Shown piece after piece: positions 11,339-22,553 of a stretch of DNA of 64,000 nt. Numbering within the stretch: the first letter of the stretch is position 1; every line of letters starts with the position of its first letter. Under the pieces are notes generated by a model. It saw only the letters and a program-made list of their open reading frames with translations, was not told the DNA's origin and searched no databases. The DNA is from Calliphora vicina (Eukaryota > Arthropoda > Insecta > Diptera > Calliphoridae), in assembly GCF_958450345.1 (NCBI RefSeq), contig NC_088784.1:41230278-41294277 (forward strand), read 5' to 3'. A program made the translations under genes and the position numbers.

Positions 11339-13032
11339 ATATGAATGTATGTTTATGTGTATGTCACACATATTAAGCATTTTTCAAACACACATACATA
11401 CATACGAACATATATCTATACACATTTCCATACTTATACAATATTGTTTTCGTATCTTTTTTTTATTCCTGTTGACTCAGCAACACAATTATGTAGCTGT
11501 CGTCCTTTCAGTACAGTTAATTACTACTTCCGTATGTTGGATCAAGCCACCAACTAACGTTGTCGTCCTTCGTCTTTATGGTAGTCGAACTTTATTTCCA
11601 TTGTAATGTGCATGTCTGTATAATTGTATGCTTTACTCAACTCGACTCCACTTTGCTTTCTTCTCTCTTTTCCTCTCCCTCTCAATTGTTGCATTAAAAT
11701 TGTTCTGATTTCTTTTACAAATTTGTTTTTTTTGTTTTTTGGCACTAGTTGTTGCTGTTGAATATTTCTTCCATTTTTTTTTGGGGAACAAGTTGATTAA
11801 CGTGTGTTCGTCCAAATCATTGCAATCAGTTTGGAATCAAAAACAAAATAAAAGATATTTTTGCCCTCATTGTAGTCCAAAGTTAAGAGCAGGCCTTTAT
11901 TGAGTTTAAGTGTGACAAATGAAAGACAATTTTTAAAAACAGAGATTGATGTGGAAGCACTGATGGCCATGGTGTGCACTTCAAAGGAAAAAAAAATGCT
12001 GAAAATGTCTCTTAATAAAAATTACAGGAAATTAAGAATAAAGTCTACTTAATGCATGGCCTTTAAATAAATGTGTATGGGATTATTGAATGAATGCATT
12101 AATTTTCATGTTACACACTTGTATGAAATTAACCAAAAAAAGTTATTTTTAAATTATTGATTTACATTTTTACTAGTAAAATTGAGTTTATTTTATGTAA
12201 CATTCTTCAAGCTGCAATTAATTACTATTTTTGTTGCAATGAAATTCTTTGTAACTCATTATATGGATTTAAATTGAAATCATTTGGGAAGGGGTTTCAA
12301 TTGAAGCATTCCTTTTATTACTGAAATATTTTCATTAAAATTGATAACGATGAGTACACAAATTTTCAATACTGAGTTTTAAATACTTCTTTACATGCTT
12401 ATGTACATATGAAATAAATAACATAGACATTACTGTGTATGTTCTTGGGATTTTCTATATTGCAACAATGTATTTACAATAACAATAACAGCAGCTGTTA
12501 AATTAAATTGCTCTGTGATTGCAGCGCTAGAGCACAGGATTTAATTTAGTTTGTTTTTATTTAACAACTACAGTTTTTTATTTATTTTTTTTAATTCTTC
12601 TTTTTTTGTTTGTTAATAGTTTTAAAACAATTTTATATATATATTTTTTTTGCTGATCATAGTTATTGGGATTTGTTTGAAAATTTCTTATTAGTTTGCT
12701 TTGGAGTTACACCCCATTATATTTTTCTTATTTGCCAGCCTTATTGTTGCATCTGCAGCTAAATGTTGGTAATAAACTCGAACACATTGTTTAAAGTTCA
12801 GTGCTGTTTTCTACAATAAATAGTTGAAAAAGTTGCAGTTTTAATATAGTGGCACAGGCAACATGACAAACATGGGCTTAAAGAAATAAAATGCAACATT
12901 TCAAAAGAACATAGACTGCGGCTTTGAAATGAGTTCAATTCGACTCAATTGTTTTAATGCTGCAGCTGTTGTTCCCTGTTAAACATGTGTGTACTTAAAT
13001 ATGTACGAAAAATGTATGTATAAAAAATTTAA
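11339..13032. other. AT-rich non-coding stretch
   Basis: No feature beyond poly-T runs and short CA/CATA tracts. The overlapping frames at 11334-11606 (plus) and 11554-11979 (minus) read through low-complexity sequence and show no domain or splice context. Confidence 0.55.
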
Positions 13033-13286
13033 CCAGCATTTCTGTATTGATTACTTAAGTAATCAATGTATCGCGTTTAGATGGCAATTTTCACTAATTT
13101 CTATATACATCCCAGGTAATCTAGCGTGAAGTCAATTTTCACTTTATTGTATCTAAGTAATATGGAAAGTAGTCACTTTACAATTTTTTTGCACTGCCTT
13201 TTAAAAAGTGGTTATTTTAACCCACAGAAGTAAGCAACTGGAAACGTACGTTTATAGGTAAAATCATTAGTTCGGGAACTGTTGGC
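13033..13286 (+). mobile_element. CCCAGCAGTT-family element, short copy
   Basis: A degraded left end (CCAGCA at 13033) and right end (AACTGTTGGC, ending 13286) enclose the family core: 'aatcaatgtatc', 'catcccaggtaatctagcgtgaagtcaatt', 'gtatctaagtaatatgg' and 'taaaatcattagttcggga' (wording in part). It is about 250 bp, so internally deleted relative to the 665-bp copy. A perfect 22-base palindrome at 13046-13067 lies at its left side. Confidence 0.55.
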
Positions 13287-13683
13287 TATATAAAATTCCA
13301 TATTGGAGTTCGAATTATATTCATTTGTAAGAAGAACTAGCAAATCTCCTATAAATGTTTGTTATTATAAAAACAGCGCCTTAGTTCATTTCTTAATGCT
13401 TCATATTTTTCGAAAGAAAAAAATATGAAGTATTTTGGATTTATTTAAAAAATATATAAATCCACTAAAATAACAAATTGTTCCACCAAGGACGACCATA
13501 AACAAATTTTTCTTAATTTAACAAAATATTTTAGATTTTTTCAGTTTCATCGAAAAGCGGAAATTTCACTAGAAAAATTAAGGAGAAATCACAAATTTAG
13601 TTTGGGTGTTTTTTCACATCAAAGATAACATAATATTAAGTAAAACAAAATTATTGCCCGAAAATTACGAAAAATCACCACAA

Positions 13684-14056
13684 ACAATTAAGAGAGTTAT
13701 ATTCGGCTGTGCCGAATTTTATATAAGACTGACGCCGATATTTGTACATTTATTATACCCTTCACCATGAGTGGCAAGGATACATATAAGTTTGTCATTC
13801 CGTTTTTAATTTCTACATTTTTCAAAGTATATATATTCTCAAGATATCGAGAATTCTTCCGGTTGCTATTTAAAATCGACAAAATCGGTCCACAACTGGT
13901 TAAGGCAAAAACCGGGACATCCTCGATTTTTGGCATATTGTTGATCTATTATAGTAAGTTGGACCTACATGGGGTAAAAATCGGTATTTTTTTTTCATCA
14001 ACAAATTTGGTAAATAAGATTCGACACAGCCGAATATAGCTCTCTTACTTGTTTTT
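13684..14056 (+). mobile_element. DINE-1/mini-me-like fragments, head to tail with an inverted end
   Basis: The segment 13752-14056 begins 'tatacccttcacc' and ends with the family 3' module: stem-loop TTCGACACAGCCGAA, then 'tatagctctcttacttgt'. It keeps 'tttgtcattccgtttttaatt' and 'aaaatcggtccacaa' (in part) but has lost the TA/GTCY core. At 13684-13730 a second 3' module lies in the opposite orientation (aagagagttatattcggctg). The locus is therefore two truncated copies facing each other. The 79- to 90-aa frames here are translations of the element, not genes. Confidence 0.7.
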
Positions 14057-14097
14057 ATCTGATTTTGCCTATTTTCAATTCCAAATACTATTCTATA

Positions 14098-14344
14098 CAC
14101 AGAGAAAATATATTCGTAATAGCAAGCGAATTTGTTACAAACCGAGTGATTCGGTTGCACACATAGAATTTTTCGGTTCTAGTAACAGAATATGAGTGGA
14201 TAAAGAAGAATTTCGGTTGAAGCAACCAAACTTTATTTACCACTTCTAAAATTTTGTTGCAACAACTGTAAAATTTGGTCACTAAGACAGAATCATTCGA
14301 TTGGCAACAAATTCGGTTGCTATTACGAATCTGTATTCTCTGTG
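14098..14344. mobile_element. 240-bp MITE with CACAGAGAA termini, copy 1
   Basis: CACAGAGAA at 14098 and TTCTCTGTG ending at 14344 are inverted termini. The inverted similarity extends about 40 bases inward (ATTCGTAATAGCAA and its complement, then GAATTTGTT). The whole element matches the copy at 58405-58640 in length and order, including the internal 'ataaagaagaatttc' and 'ggtcactaaga'. It has no coding capacity. A target-site duplication was not evident. Confidence 0.75.
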
Positions 14345-15089
14345 CAGACATTTATATTTCATAGAGCCATATTCCGGGATAATGTTTCTCATAAATGTGT
14401 CAGGAAAATTGTTGGGTGATTATTCGTTTTTGTTGTTGGGCGATTTATATTTCGGTCCAGTTTTTGTCAAAAACTAAAAAAATCTATTTTTTTATATGTA
14501 TATCTCGCTTAATCCCCAGTCTATGTATTAAAAAACTTATATAGAATTGTTTTTTTCCATATTGAACTTATTCTTTATGAAATGAAAATAAATTGGCAAA
14601 GACCTTCATATTTTTGTTCTATAATTTTGCAGTCAATATTAAATTTTTGTTTTGAAGAAAATCAGAAAACCTGTAAAAGAAATTTTTCTGTCATCTGATC
14701 CAGCTTTCAAATGTTTTAATAGAACATCGACATCCTTTTAAATGCTATCCTAATAATTTATATATAAGTAACAGAAGTTGAACATAAAGAAGAAATGAAA
14801 TGTATCCACAACAGCAGTAAATATGTCATTAAAAGCAGTCGACTACAGAATCACATACTGCCACATCTATAAATGGCTTTTATTTACATTAACTCGTATC
14901 GCTCAATTAATGCAAGACCGTCATAACTTGAAAAATTCAGTTTCTAGTAAAATGACTTTCAACGTAGTTTTTTTTTCTTTTTAAAGATAAGTAACACTCA
15001 GGTAATTAATGCTTATATATTAGTTGTGTTACTTTATTAGATTGATGAAGTAAAAGTAGGAGAAAATTTGTTTATTTGACATTAGTACA
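14345..15089. other. AT-rich non-coding stretch
   Basis: No gene or recognisable element. Nothing beyond ordinary low-complexity A/T runs is visible. Confidence 0.5.
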
Positions 15090-15335
15090 GGTTACAGCGC
15101 CTCTGGTGGTGAGTAGGCGCATTACCCAAACTATTTTATAGCCATTATTTAGTTAATTTAATTCGGTGGCATTTCAATGCTATACCGCCAAAGGAAGTCG
15201 CTGTGATAAATATTAGTAAATATCATAAAGCGATGTTGTTGACGGGCAGCAGCTGGGAATAGAACCCAGGCCGCAAATACCATATCATGCTTAATGATCA
15301 AAAGCGCTTAATCTACAGCACCCTCCAAATGTATT
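15090..15335 (-). mobile_element. tRNA-derived SINE
   Basis: On the minus strand the head (15240-15330) has RNA polymerase III promoter elements. A box-A-like segment is at 15304-15320. A box B reading GGTTCTATTCC (15256-15266) sits in a perfect T-arm: CTGGG, seven-base loop, CCCAG. The head starts GGGTGCTGTAG, like a tRNA 5' end. The body (about 15090-15240) continues with unrelated sequence, and I did not see a clear poly-A or target duplication. The mismatched acceptor arm argues against a functional tRNA gene. The tRNA of origin is not assigned. Confidence 0.6.
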
Positions 15336-16930
15336 CAATAAAGCTTATATGAGGTATCTTTGTATATTTTTATAAACAACCTGTTTATTTTAAGATTTAA
15401 TTAACAAATGATTGCTCAAAACTTATTTTTCTATTACATGTATCGGAAGAATATTAACCATTTTATTTAAATTCATAAAGATCTGTCTATAGCTCGCTCC
15501 TATACAAAGTAATTTAAATACATACATATTCAAATACACAAACCCATTTTCTAGAAGCAGTATTTTTAAGTTATGACAATCTTGTCGCAAATTGTCGTGA
15601 TATTTATGCTTCTGTGTATAGCTGAATTATCGTTTTTCTCCCCTCTCAATTTATGTTTTCTTCAACGAAACGGAAGGCGCGGTTACGACGCAACCAGGCA
15701 GGCAGACAGTCAAGCCATGGAAGACAGCAACATTATGCTTAACAAATGTTGCATAGTTTTTCACTTGTTTTCCTTGGTGCATCAACAAGAACAGCAGCAG
15801 TAGCAACAATTCGTACAAGTATTGTTGGTGGTAAAGCATATGCTAATGTTGCTACAATATACAAATGTTGTTACTGCCATCATTGCAGATGTTGTTGTTG
15901 TTACCATTTTATTGTTGCTGTTGTTGTTGTTGCTACTACCACTCTGTGTGTTTTCTTTTATTTTCACTGCTGTCACCAAGCGTGACTGGAATCGTCGATT
16001 ATTGTCAATGTTGGTTTCATTTTTTTTTTTCAGACGTTTTTCCCTTTTGGTGTCTTCAGTCTTGACTGTTTCTGACACTGACTCGATTTGTAACTTTGCT
16101 ACAAATATCATTTTTAATATTTGACTGTCACTGTTTTGTTTCGTCTTACTGTACAATTTAATGGTACATTTTTTACGCGACTTTTATAAAATGACAAATA
16201 AACAAAACGAAAAATAAAATAAAAAAAAAACACATTCCACAAGGAAGACAAATAATGCAATTTCTTATGCAAATGTTCTGAGCGTTTCCTTTATTGTCTA
16301 AGGTTTTCATTAACATTTTTAAATTTTGGGTAAAAGTAAATGTTTTGAAATTTATATTAAGTATTGAGAGTGTTAAAATGCTTCAAGTATATATTTGCAA
16401 GAGTTTAATTATACTATGGTTTCATTAAAAAGGAAATATATTGAACAAAAATTAAAAAAAATGTAATGTTGTTTTACAGCAACAACTTGGAATGCAATGC
16501 CTGTATCTTTATTACATAGAAGTAGTTTAGTAATGCCTTAAGTACTTATTTGAAAAATAATTTAAAAATTTTAATATAATTTTAATGAAAATAGTCAAGA
16601 AATTAAAAATTCTTAGATACATATTTTCATAGTAAGTAGTTGCAATGAAAATTTATTTTGTTTGTTTCAATATAAATTAAATACTCGTTTGCATGTTTAC
16701 AAAACACAAATATACTGTGAAATGTAAATAATAAATGCAATATACATAGCTTAAATATTGCAAAGTACTTTTGAGTAAAAACATACAATTATTTAAAAAT
16801 TCAGTATGATTTATATTAAATAACCCAACAACACATGTTTATTTAAGAAGAATGTCATAAGACTTAAGCTATTGATGAAAATGTTGCTATAACCATTTCT
16901 AACAAAATTTGGTAACGTAGTGGACATTTA
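15336..16930. other. Non-coding stretch with a GTT-rich tract
   Basis: A TTG/GTT-rich tract lies at about 15885-15945. Its minus-strand translation is poly-Asn/Thr-like (frame 15782-16156) and its plus-strand translation is Cys/Leu/Val-rich. No splice-bounded exon supports either reading. The remainder is AT-rich with A-runs (for example 16220-16232). Confidence 0.5.
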
Positions 16931-16956
16931 TCACAGCTATATTTGTACCAAATATA

Positions 16957-17960
16957 AATTCACAATTAAGTGAATTTGCTCATTTTCATAAAATTGTATG
17001 TTTTGTTATTGTAACAAATACAAAACTCATGTAAAATTTCCACTCAATGTAAAAGCACATAAAATTTTCAGAATATGAGCGAATTCACTTAATTGTGAAT
17101 AAATTCGAAAAAAATCCATTGATTTTTATGATCGATATCTCATTTTGTTCATATTACATGTGGCTTTGTGATAAAGCAATAAATCTGACCAATTTCTGCC
17201 ATTTCGATTTTTCATGATTTTTTAAAACAAAAAAATTAGCAATTTCACGTAAAAAATATAGTTTTTACTCCAATTTGTTATTATAACTCCGAAACTACTG
17301 AGCCGATTGAAACGCAATATATATGTGACAATTTGAACATAGCATGGGAAAAATGTTTTCAAACCTCAATCAATCGAAAGAAGAACACTAACCACTCAAT
17401 TTTATGTATATCAAACAAAAAAATAAAATTTTGTGAAAATGAGCGAATTCACTTAATTGTGAATAAATTCGAAAAGAATCAATCGATTTTTATGATCGAT
17501 ATCTAATTTTTTTACATAATATGTGGCTTTGCGATGAAGCGATAAACTTGAACAGTTTCTTCCGTTTTCGATTTTTCATGAGTTTTTTAAAACAAAAAAA
17601 AATTGCTATTTTCACGTAAAAATATATTTATTGTTATTATAACTCCAAAACTATTGAGCCAATTAAAACGCAATATATAAACGGATTAAAGGCTGTGTAA
17701 ATTTTAATTTTTTTAAGTTTATTTTAATAATATCGGACTAACCATTTTTGAGTTATCATTAATTATGTGAAGAAACGTCTAAAAAAATTCACAATTTTTC
17801 TTTCATTTTTTTTTAAAATTTTGACCATATTTGTACTACTGGAACCACAATACATCAAAATTGTGTAGTAGTTTAAAAAGCCTCTAAAACAAATTTTAGA
17901 GGCTTTTTTAAAAACTGGCGTAGATGTTTGGAATACCGATTTTGAGATTCTGTTTTTAAC
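16957..17960. repeat. Tandem ~360-bp-unit repeat family, copy 1
   Basis: Two units begin 'gaattcacttaattgtgaat' at 17081 and 17445. Each proceeds through 'atgatcgatatct', 'acatgtggcttt', 'tttttcatga', 'ttattataactcc' and 'cgattgaaacgc' (or close variants). An inverted copy of the unit start lies to the left at about 16957-16998. At the right is 'catatttgtactactggaac', then a perfect hairpin (17875-17908), and then a weak GTCY remnant near 17980. No transposase-like frame occurs. The architecture suits a non-autonomous element with internal tandem units. Confidence 0.65.
17875..17908. repeat. 15-bp-arm hairpin AAAAAGCCTCTAAAA
   Basis: Perfect inverted repeat with a four-base spacer. The left arm and about 50 bases before it recur in inverted orientation at 19988-20053. 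It resembles a bacterial terminator in shape only; in this eukaryotic context that reading is not warranted. Confidence 0.8.
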
Positions 17961-19985
17961 AAAACGGACGTTGACCCTCTGTCCGACCATCTGTTGAAAT
18001 CTCGTTAGTTAAATTAAGACCTTTAGATAGAGCTAACTTCATGTAAAGTTTTTATTATTAACAGTGGTAAGTCTTATAAAGATTAAGATTTAGATTTCGG
18101 TTGCTAATATTACTCGTTACACTGTTGCAATATGAAAAACCCCAATTTCTAATTTATAAATTTTATATTTTACCGCAATGAAAGTACAAAGGAGAAAAAT
18201 TATAAACATACAAGTAATAAATAAACTAGAATAAATAAAATAAAAACTCATCATTTCAATCCTTTTGTTGCAAATCCTAGAAGAAACAACAACAAAATGA
18301 AAAAATGAAGAAGAAAAAAAAAAATAACGTAAAAAGTGAATTGTTAAAGAAAAAGATGAGTGAATAAAAAATTCAATTTTATTTTTAGGTTTTATTGTTG
18401 TTGTTGGTCAAATCCATTGTGGTTTAGAATTTTGAACCTTTTGTTATAAAATTCATGTATAAATATTTATGTTTTTTAAAAAAGATACATTTGTACGTTT
18501 ACAGAGTTAGAACCTACCAACATACATATATAACAATAAAACTCAGACACATGGAAGTTTGTTCTCAGTGCTTCTTTTTAATGCTGATGTTGGTGATGAT
18601 GATGTTTTGTTTTCTTAAAAAAAATGAGCAAAAAAATAAAATAAACCCATATAAACATCTAGCTAAAATTGAATTATTTGATAAACATCATTTGGTGAAA
18701 ATTACGACAGCCTTTTTTTCAACTGTTTCGGTCTTTCGGGACAAACCCCAGGAGCAGTCCTATTTAAAATGTCATTCATCTGAGTATAAACACGTCTGTA
18801 AAAATTAATATATATGTATGTTTATATGGATACTTGAAGAAACCCATACACAGACACAATAAATATATAATTGTATCTGTGTTTGTGTTTGTGTTTGTGT
18901 TTGTGTGCTAGTCCATGTGCAGAAGAGTGATGTGATAAGTAACGGGATGAATGTAAAAGGATTTATTTTTCATTTTTATTATAATTTAATTTTTATTATT
19001 ATCCTTATTATTCTTCCCTTTGTAGTCAATCATGCAGTGTGATTATTTGTCTAACCCATGTTCTCTCCCAACCAAAAAGAAAAAATATATTATCTTTTGA
19101 AATTTAGTAAATGTCTACAAAATTTAAAATTGTGGCCAATTTGTGAAAAGGAAAACCATTTAAATTATTGCCACACTGATGGTTGGTTTTTATAAATGAT
19201 GGTTTGTTGTCGGTTTGACAATATGTTGTAATTTAAATATCGCACAATATTTCCTTTCTTATAAAATGAATTTTAATTGATGTTAACAAGAATTTTAATT
19301 GTGTAGTATTTATATTTTACCAACATTAATTGTAAAGGTTTGTAAATACAATGTGCTTTCGGTTAATATACCTTATAAAATCATGAAATATTTTAAAACA
19401 CAATTGGTCAATTCACAAGGTCTGCTATCATGTCATATTGTCATAATATTTTACAATGGTTTAAAAAATGTCATTTTCTTTTAAGTAAAAAATGTCCTAA
19501 AATAATATTACTCTGTATGCTTTGTTTATTGTGTTATCGTAACCAACCAGTAGAGAGAACAGAGAGCGAACGCCTAAGAGTTGGTTAAGCCGAGCTACCG
19601 TGTTGTGAAATATTAGGACATTATGAAAATATGACATCTCCTATCATGTGAATTGATCAAATATTGTTGCGAAATAGTGTAATTTTTTTATTTATGGTCT
19701 CAAACTTGAGGTATTAATCTTCAACAAAGATTACGTTTGATATAAACACTGCCAATGCAGTGTTAAGGAGTCATGGGTCTCGAAAATATGAATTTCTTTA
19801 TACACAATTGTTTGACAATTCATCATGGAAAGACTCACATCGCAACAACGTTTCTATATTATTCAGCTATATTACGAAAATCAGAGTTCTGTGGGAAAAG
19901 TTTTCCATGCATCGAGTCTAAAAGCGAAAATATCTTAAACCACAATATATTCGATTATAATTTTTTAATATAAATCGATCAAAAA
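17961..19985. other. AT-rich non-coding stretch
   Basis: Contains A-rich runs (18299-18330) and a GTGTTT microsatellite of about five units (18879-18907). A relatively G+C-rich patch at about 19545-19610 has flanking inverted AATGTCCTAA/TTAGGACATT (19488 and 19612), which could be a tiny element of about 130 bp. No gene is supported. Confidence 0.5.
18879..18907. repeat. (GTGTTT)n microsatellite
   Basis: About five hexanucleotide units, uninterrupted. Confidence 0.9.
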
Positions 19986-19987
19986 AA

Positions 19988-20760
19988 TTTAGAGGCTTTT
20001 TAAACCACTACACAATTTTGATGTATTGTGGTTCCAGTAGTACAAATATGGTCCAAGTTTTAAATTCTATGAAGAATTTGAAATTACAAAGTACACGCTT
20101 GTACCAACATGCAATTTTCTGAAAATAAGGGAATTCACATAATTATCAATAAATTCGAAAAAAATCAATCCATTTTTATGATCGATATCTCATTTTGTTC
20201 CTATTACATGTGACTTTTCAATAATGCAATAAATCTGAAAATTTTCTGCCGATTTCGATTTTTCATGATTTTTTTAAAACAAAAAAATGCATTTTCACGT
20301 AAAAAATATATTTTTTACTTCAATTTGTTATGATAACTCCGAAACTACTGAGCCGATTGAAACGCATGTATGAAAATTTGTACATAGCATGGGGAAAATG
20401 TTTTCAAAACTCAATCTATCGAAAGAAGAACATTAACTTCTCAATTTTATGTATATCAAACAAAAAAGTAAAATTTTGTGAAAATAAGCGTATTCACTTA
20501 ATTGTGAATAAATTCGAAACGAATCAATCGGTTTTTATGATGGATATCTCATTTTGTTGCGATTATATGTGGGTTTGTGATAAATTAATGAACCTGAACC
20601 ATTTCTGCCTTTTTAAATTTTTCATGAGTTTTTTAAAACAAACAAATTTGGTATTTTCACTTAAAAAATTTGTTTTTTGCTTAAATTTGTTATTATAACT
20701 CCGAAACTACTGGAAAAATGTGTAGTGGTTTGAAAAGATTCTAATTTTTTTCAGGTTGTC
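19988..20760. repeat. Tandem ~360-bp-unit repeat family, copy 2
   Basis: Two units start at about 20131 and 20490, in the same orientation and with the same spacing as copy 1. The left flank 19988-20053 is the reverse complement of 17822-17888 at the right side of copy 1. The frame 20330-20698 is a translation of the repeat. Confidence 0.65.
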
Positions 20761-20764
20761 CTAT

Positions 20765-21108
20765 CCAATCTCGACATTTAATCCTATTTAAAGTGTTTTT
20801 TTTTTAATTTAATAAAAACTCTAAGTGAATAATAAATGAGTTATTAAAAGTAAAACATTATTGAAGTTCAAGTTATCTGGTTCTCGCGATTTGGTTAATT
20901 TTCTGTTTCCATAACATCAGTGGTCAATTCAATTGTGCTAAATTCATTCATTTCAACTTTATCGTGAATTCAACAGACAGGCCGATTGACATAAAGACCC
21001 ATAATATATATAGAACTACAGAATCCATATTTATGCAGATTCTACTCCAAATTATATTTGCCTACTTCAATTTGTTAAATAATTCGTTCAAAAAATTTAC
21101 CTTATTTT
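20765..21108. other. Short AT-rich non-coding stretch
   Basis: No feature recognised between the tandem-unit repeat and the DINE/mini-me-like element. Confidence 0.5.
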
Positions 21109-21244
21109 TATACCCTTCACCTTCGTGAGAAGGGTATATATAAGTTTGTCATTCCGTTTGTAATTTCTACATTTTTCATTTCCGACCCTATAAAGTATAT
21201 ATATTCTGGATCCTTATAGATAGCGGAGTCGATTAAGCCATGTC

Positions 21245-21279
<35 letters not shown>

Positions 21280-21880
21280 CTGTCTGTCTGTCTGTTGAAA
21301 TCAGTTTTCTGAAGACCCCAGATATCTTCGGGATCCAAATCTTCAATAATTCTGTCAGACATGCTTTCGAGAATTTTGCTATTTAAAATCAGCAAAATCG
21401 GTCCACAAATGGCTGAGATATGAGGAAAAAACCAAGACAACCTCGATTTTTGACCTATTTTTTTACCTATATCTGGATTACTAAGACATTAATATAGACA
21501 ATATGGATATCTAATGATAGATATTTCAAAGACATTTGCAACGACGTATATAAGACCATAGTAAGTTGGACCTACAATGGGTCAAAATCGGGAAAAAAAA
21601 TTTTGAACCCGAATTTTTTAAAAAAAAAAAAATTGAAAAAACAAAAAAAAAATTTTTAAATTTAAAAAAAAAAAATTTTTAAATTTAAAAAAAAAAAAAT
21701 TTTAAAATTTAAAAAAAAAAATTTAAATAACAATCGAAAAAAAATTTTTTCCAAAAAATTCAAAAAACAATCGGAAAAAAAAAATTTTGTTTACCTAAAA
21801 ATATTTAAAATTTTGAAGTATAATTTGGTGAAGGGTATATAAGATTCGGCACAGCCGAATATAGCACTCTTACTTGTTTT
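21109..21880 (+). mobile_element. DINE-1/mini-me-like element, subfamily 1, full-length
   Basis: The element begins TATACCCTTCACC. It carries the mini-me core, a TATATATA tract (about 21195), a conserved 'ggatccttatagatagcgga' segment, then a GTCY array of about 13 units (21242-21295). It ends with the inverse subterminal repeat GGTGAAGGGTATA (about 21828-21840), a stem-loop TTCGGCACAGCCGAA (21845-21859) and a 3' tail CTTACTTGTTTT. Subterminal inverted repeats, a microsatellite core and a 3' stem-loop are the described plan of DINE-1 (non-autonomous Helentron) elements. The interior 21595-21790 is poly-A/T. The 107-aa Thr-Asp-Arg-Gln frame is the microsatellite in translation. Confidence 0.85.
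21242..21295. repeat. (GTCT)n microsatellite, ~13 units
   Basis: Tetranucleotide array with two GTCC variants, inside the DINE/mini-me-like element. Compare about 47 units in the 44.9-kb copy and about 3 units in the copies at 24.6 and 30.9 kb. Confidence 0.95.
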
Positions 21881-22548
21881 AATTTAATTTTGTTGGTCAA
21901 ATCAAACTTTGCATCATGCAATTTATATACGCCACAATAACAGCAACAACAACTTATTAAAAAGTAATAAATAAAATTCAATTTGGTTTCAAATTTTCCA
22001 AATAGTTGAAGTGTTTTATATTGATTTTTATTCAAATTGGCATTAACAAAACAAAGCCTTTGCTAAACGCTGCTCATAAATAAAAATAGCACTTATTTAA
22101 AAGTTCTTTTTTTTTGTGAATAAAATAAATAAAAAAATAATAGTTAATACCTTTTGGCTTTAAAGTACTTCACGTAGTTAAACGTAATTTATGACTAAAA
22201 TATATTTATTTCAACAAATTGCAATATGTATTTCGGTTTAAAATATGACAGTATCATCCGCGAGTTTTATTTCAGACCAAAACAGTGCAACTAAAAAAAA
22301 TATAGAAATTTAAAAGAACCAAATGTTGTTGTTACAGCAAAAATTTATGGAATATGTGATAAACTTTAAAACACAATCTTATATTTTAATTAGCAATAGG
22401 ATGAAAATATGAAGGTTTGGTATAATTGTGGTAATTTGTTAGCTTTTGTAATAATTGCATTCCTTTAAATTCTGCCTATAGATGTAAATATTTGGGTTAA
22501 AGTTATAAACTGTGTGAGTTCCTAAAAATATGAGTAGATTTTTTGTTA
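21881..22548. other. AT-rich non-coding stretch
   Basis: No gene or element seen. It lies between the DINE/mini-me-like element and the next inverted-repeat element. Confidence 0.5.
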
Positions 22549-22553
22549 CATTG

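Noticed and set aside
15782..16156. 124-aa frame with Asn/Thr runs, resembling fly low-complexity proteins
   Set aside because: It arises from a GTT/CAA tract; no splice signals of quality at its ends and no non-repetitive conserved part.
17875..17908. Rho-independent terminator shape
   Set aside because: The window is eukaryotic repeat DNA; the hairpin belongs to a repeat whose arm recurs inverted at 20 kb.
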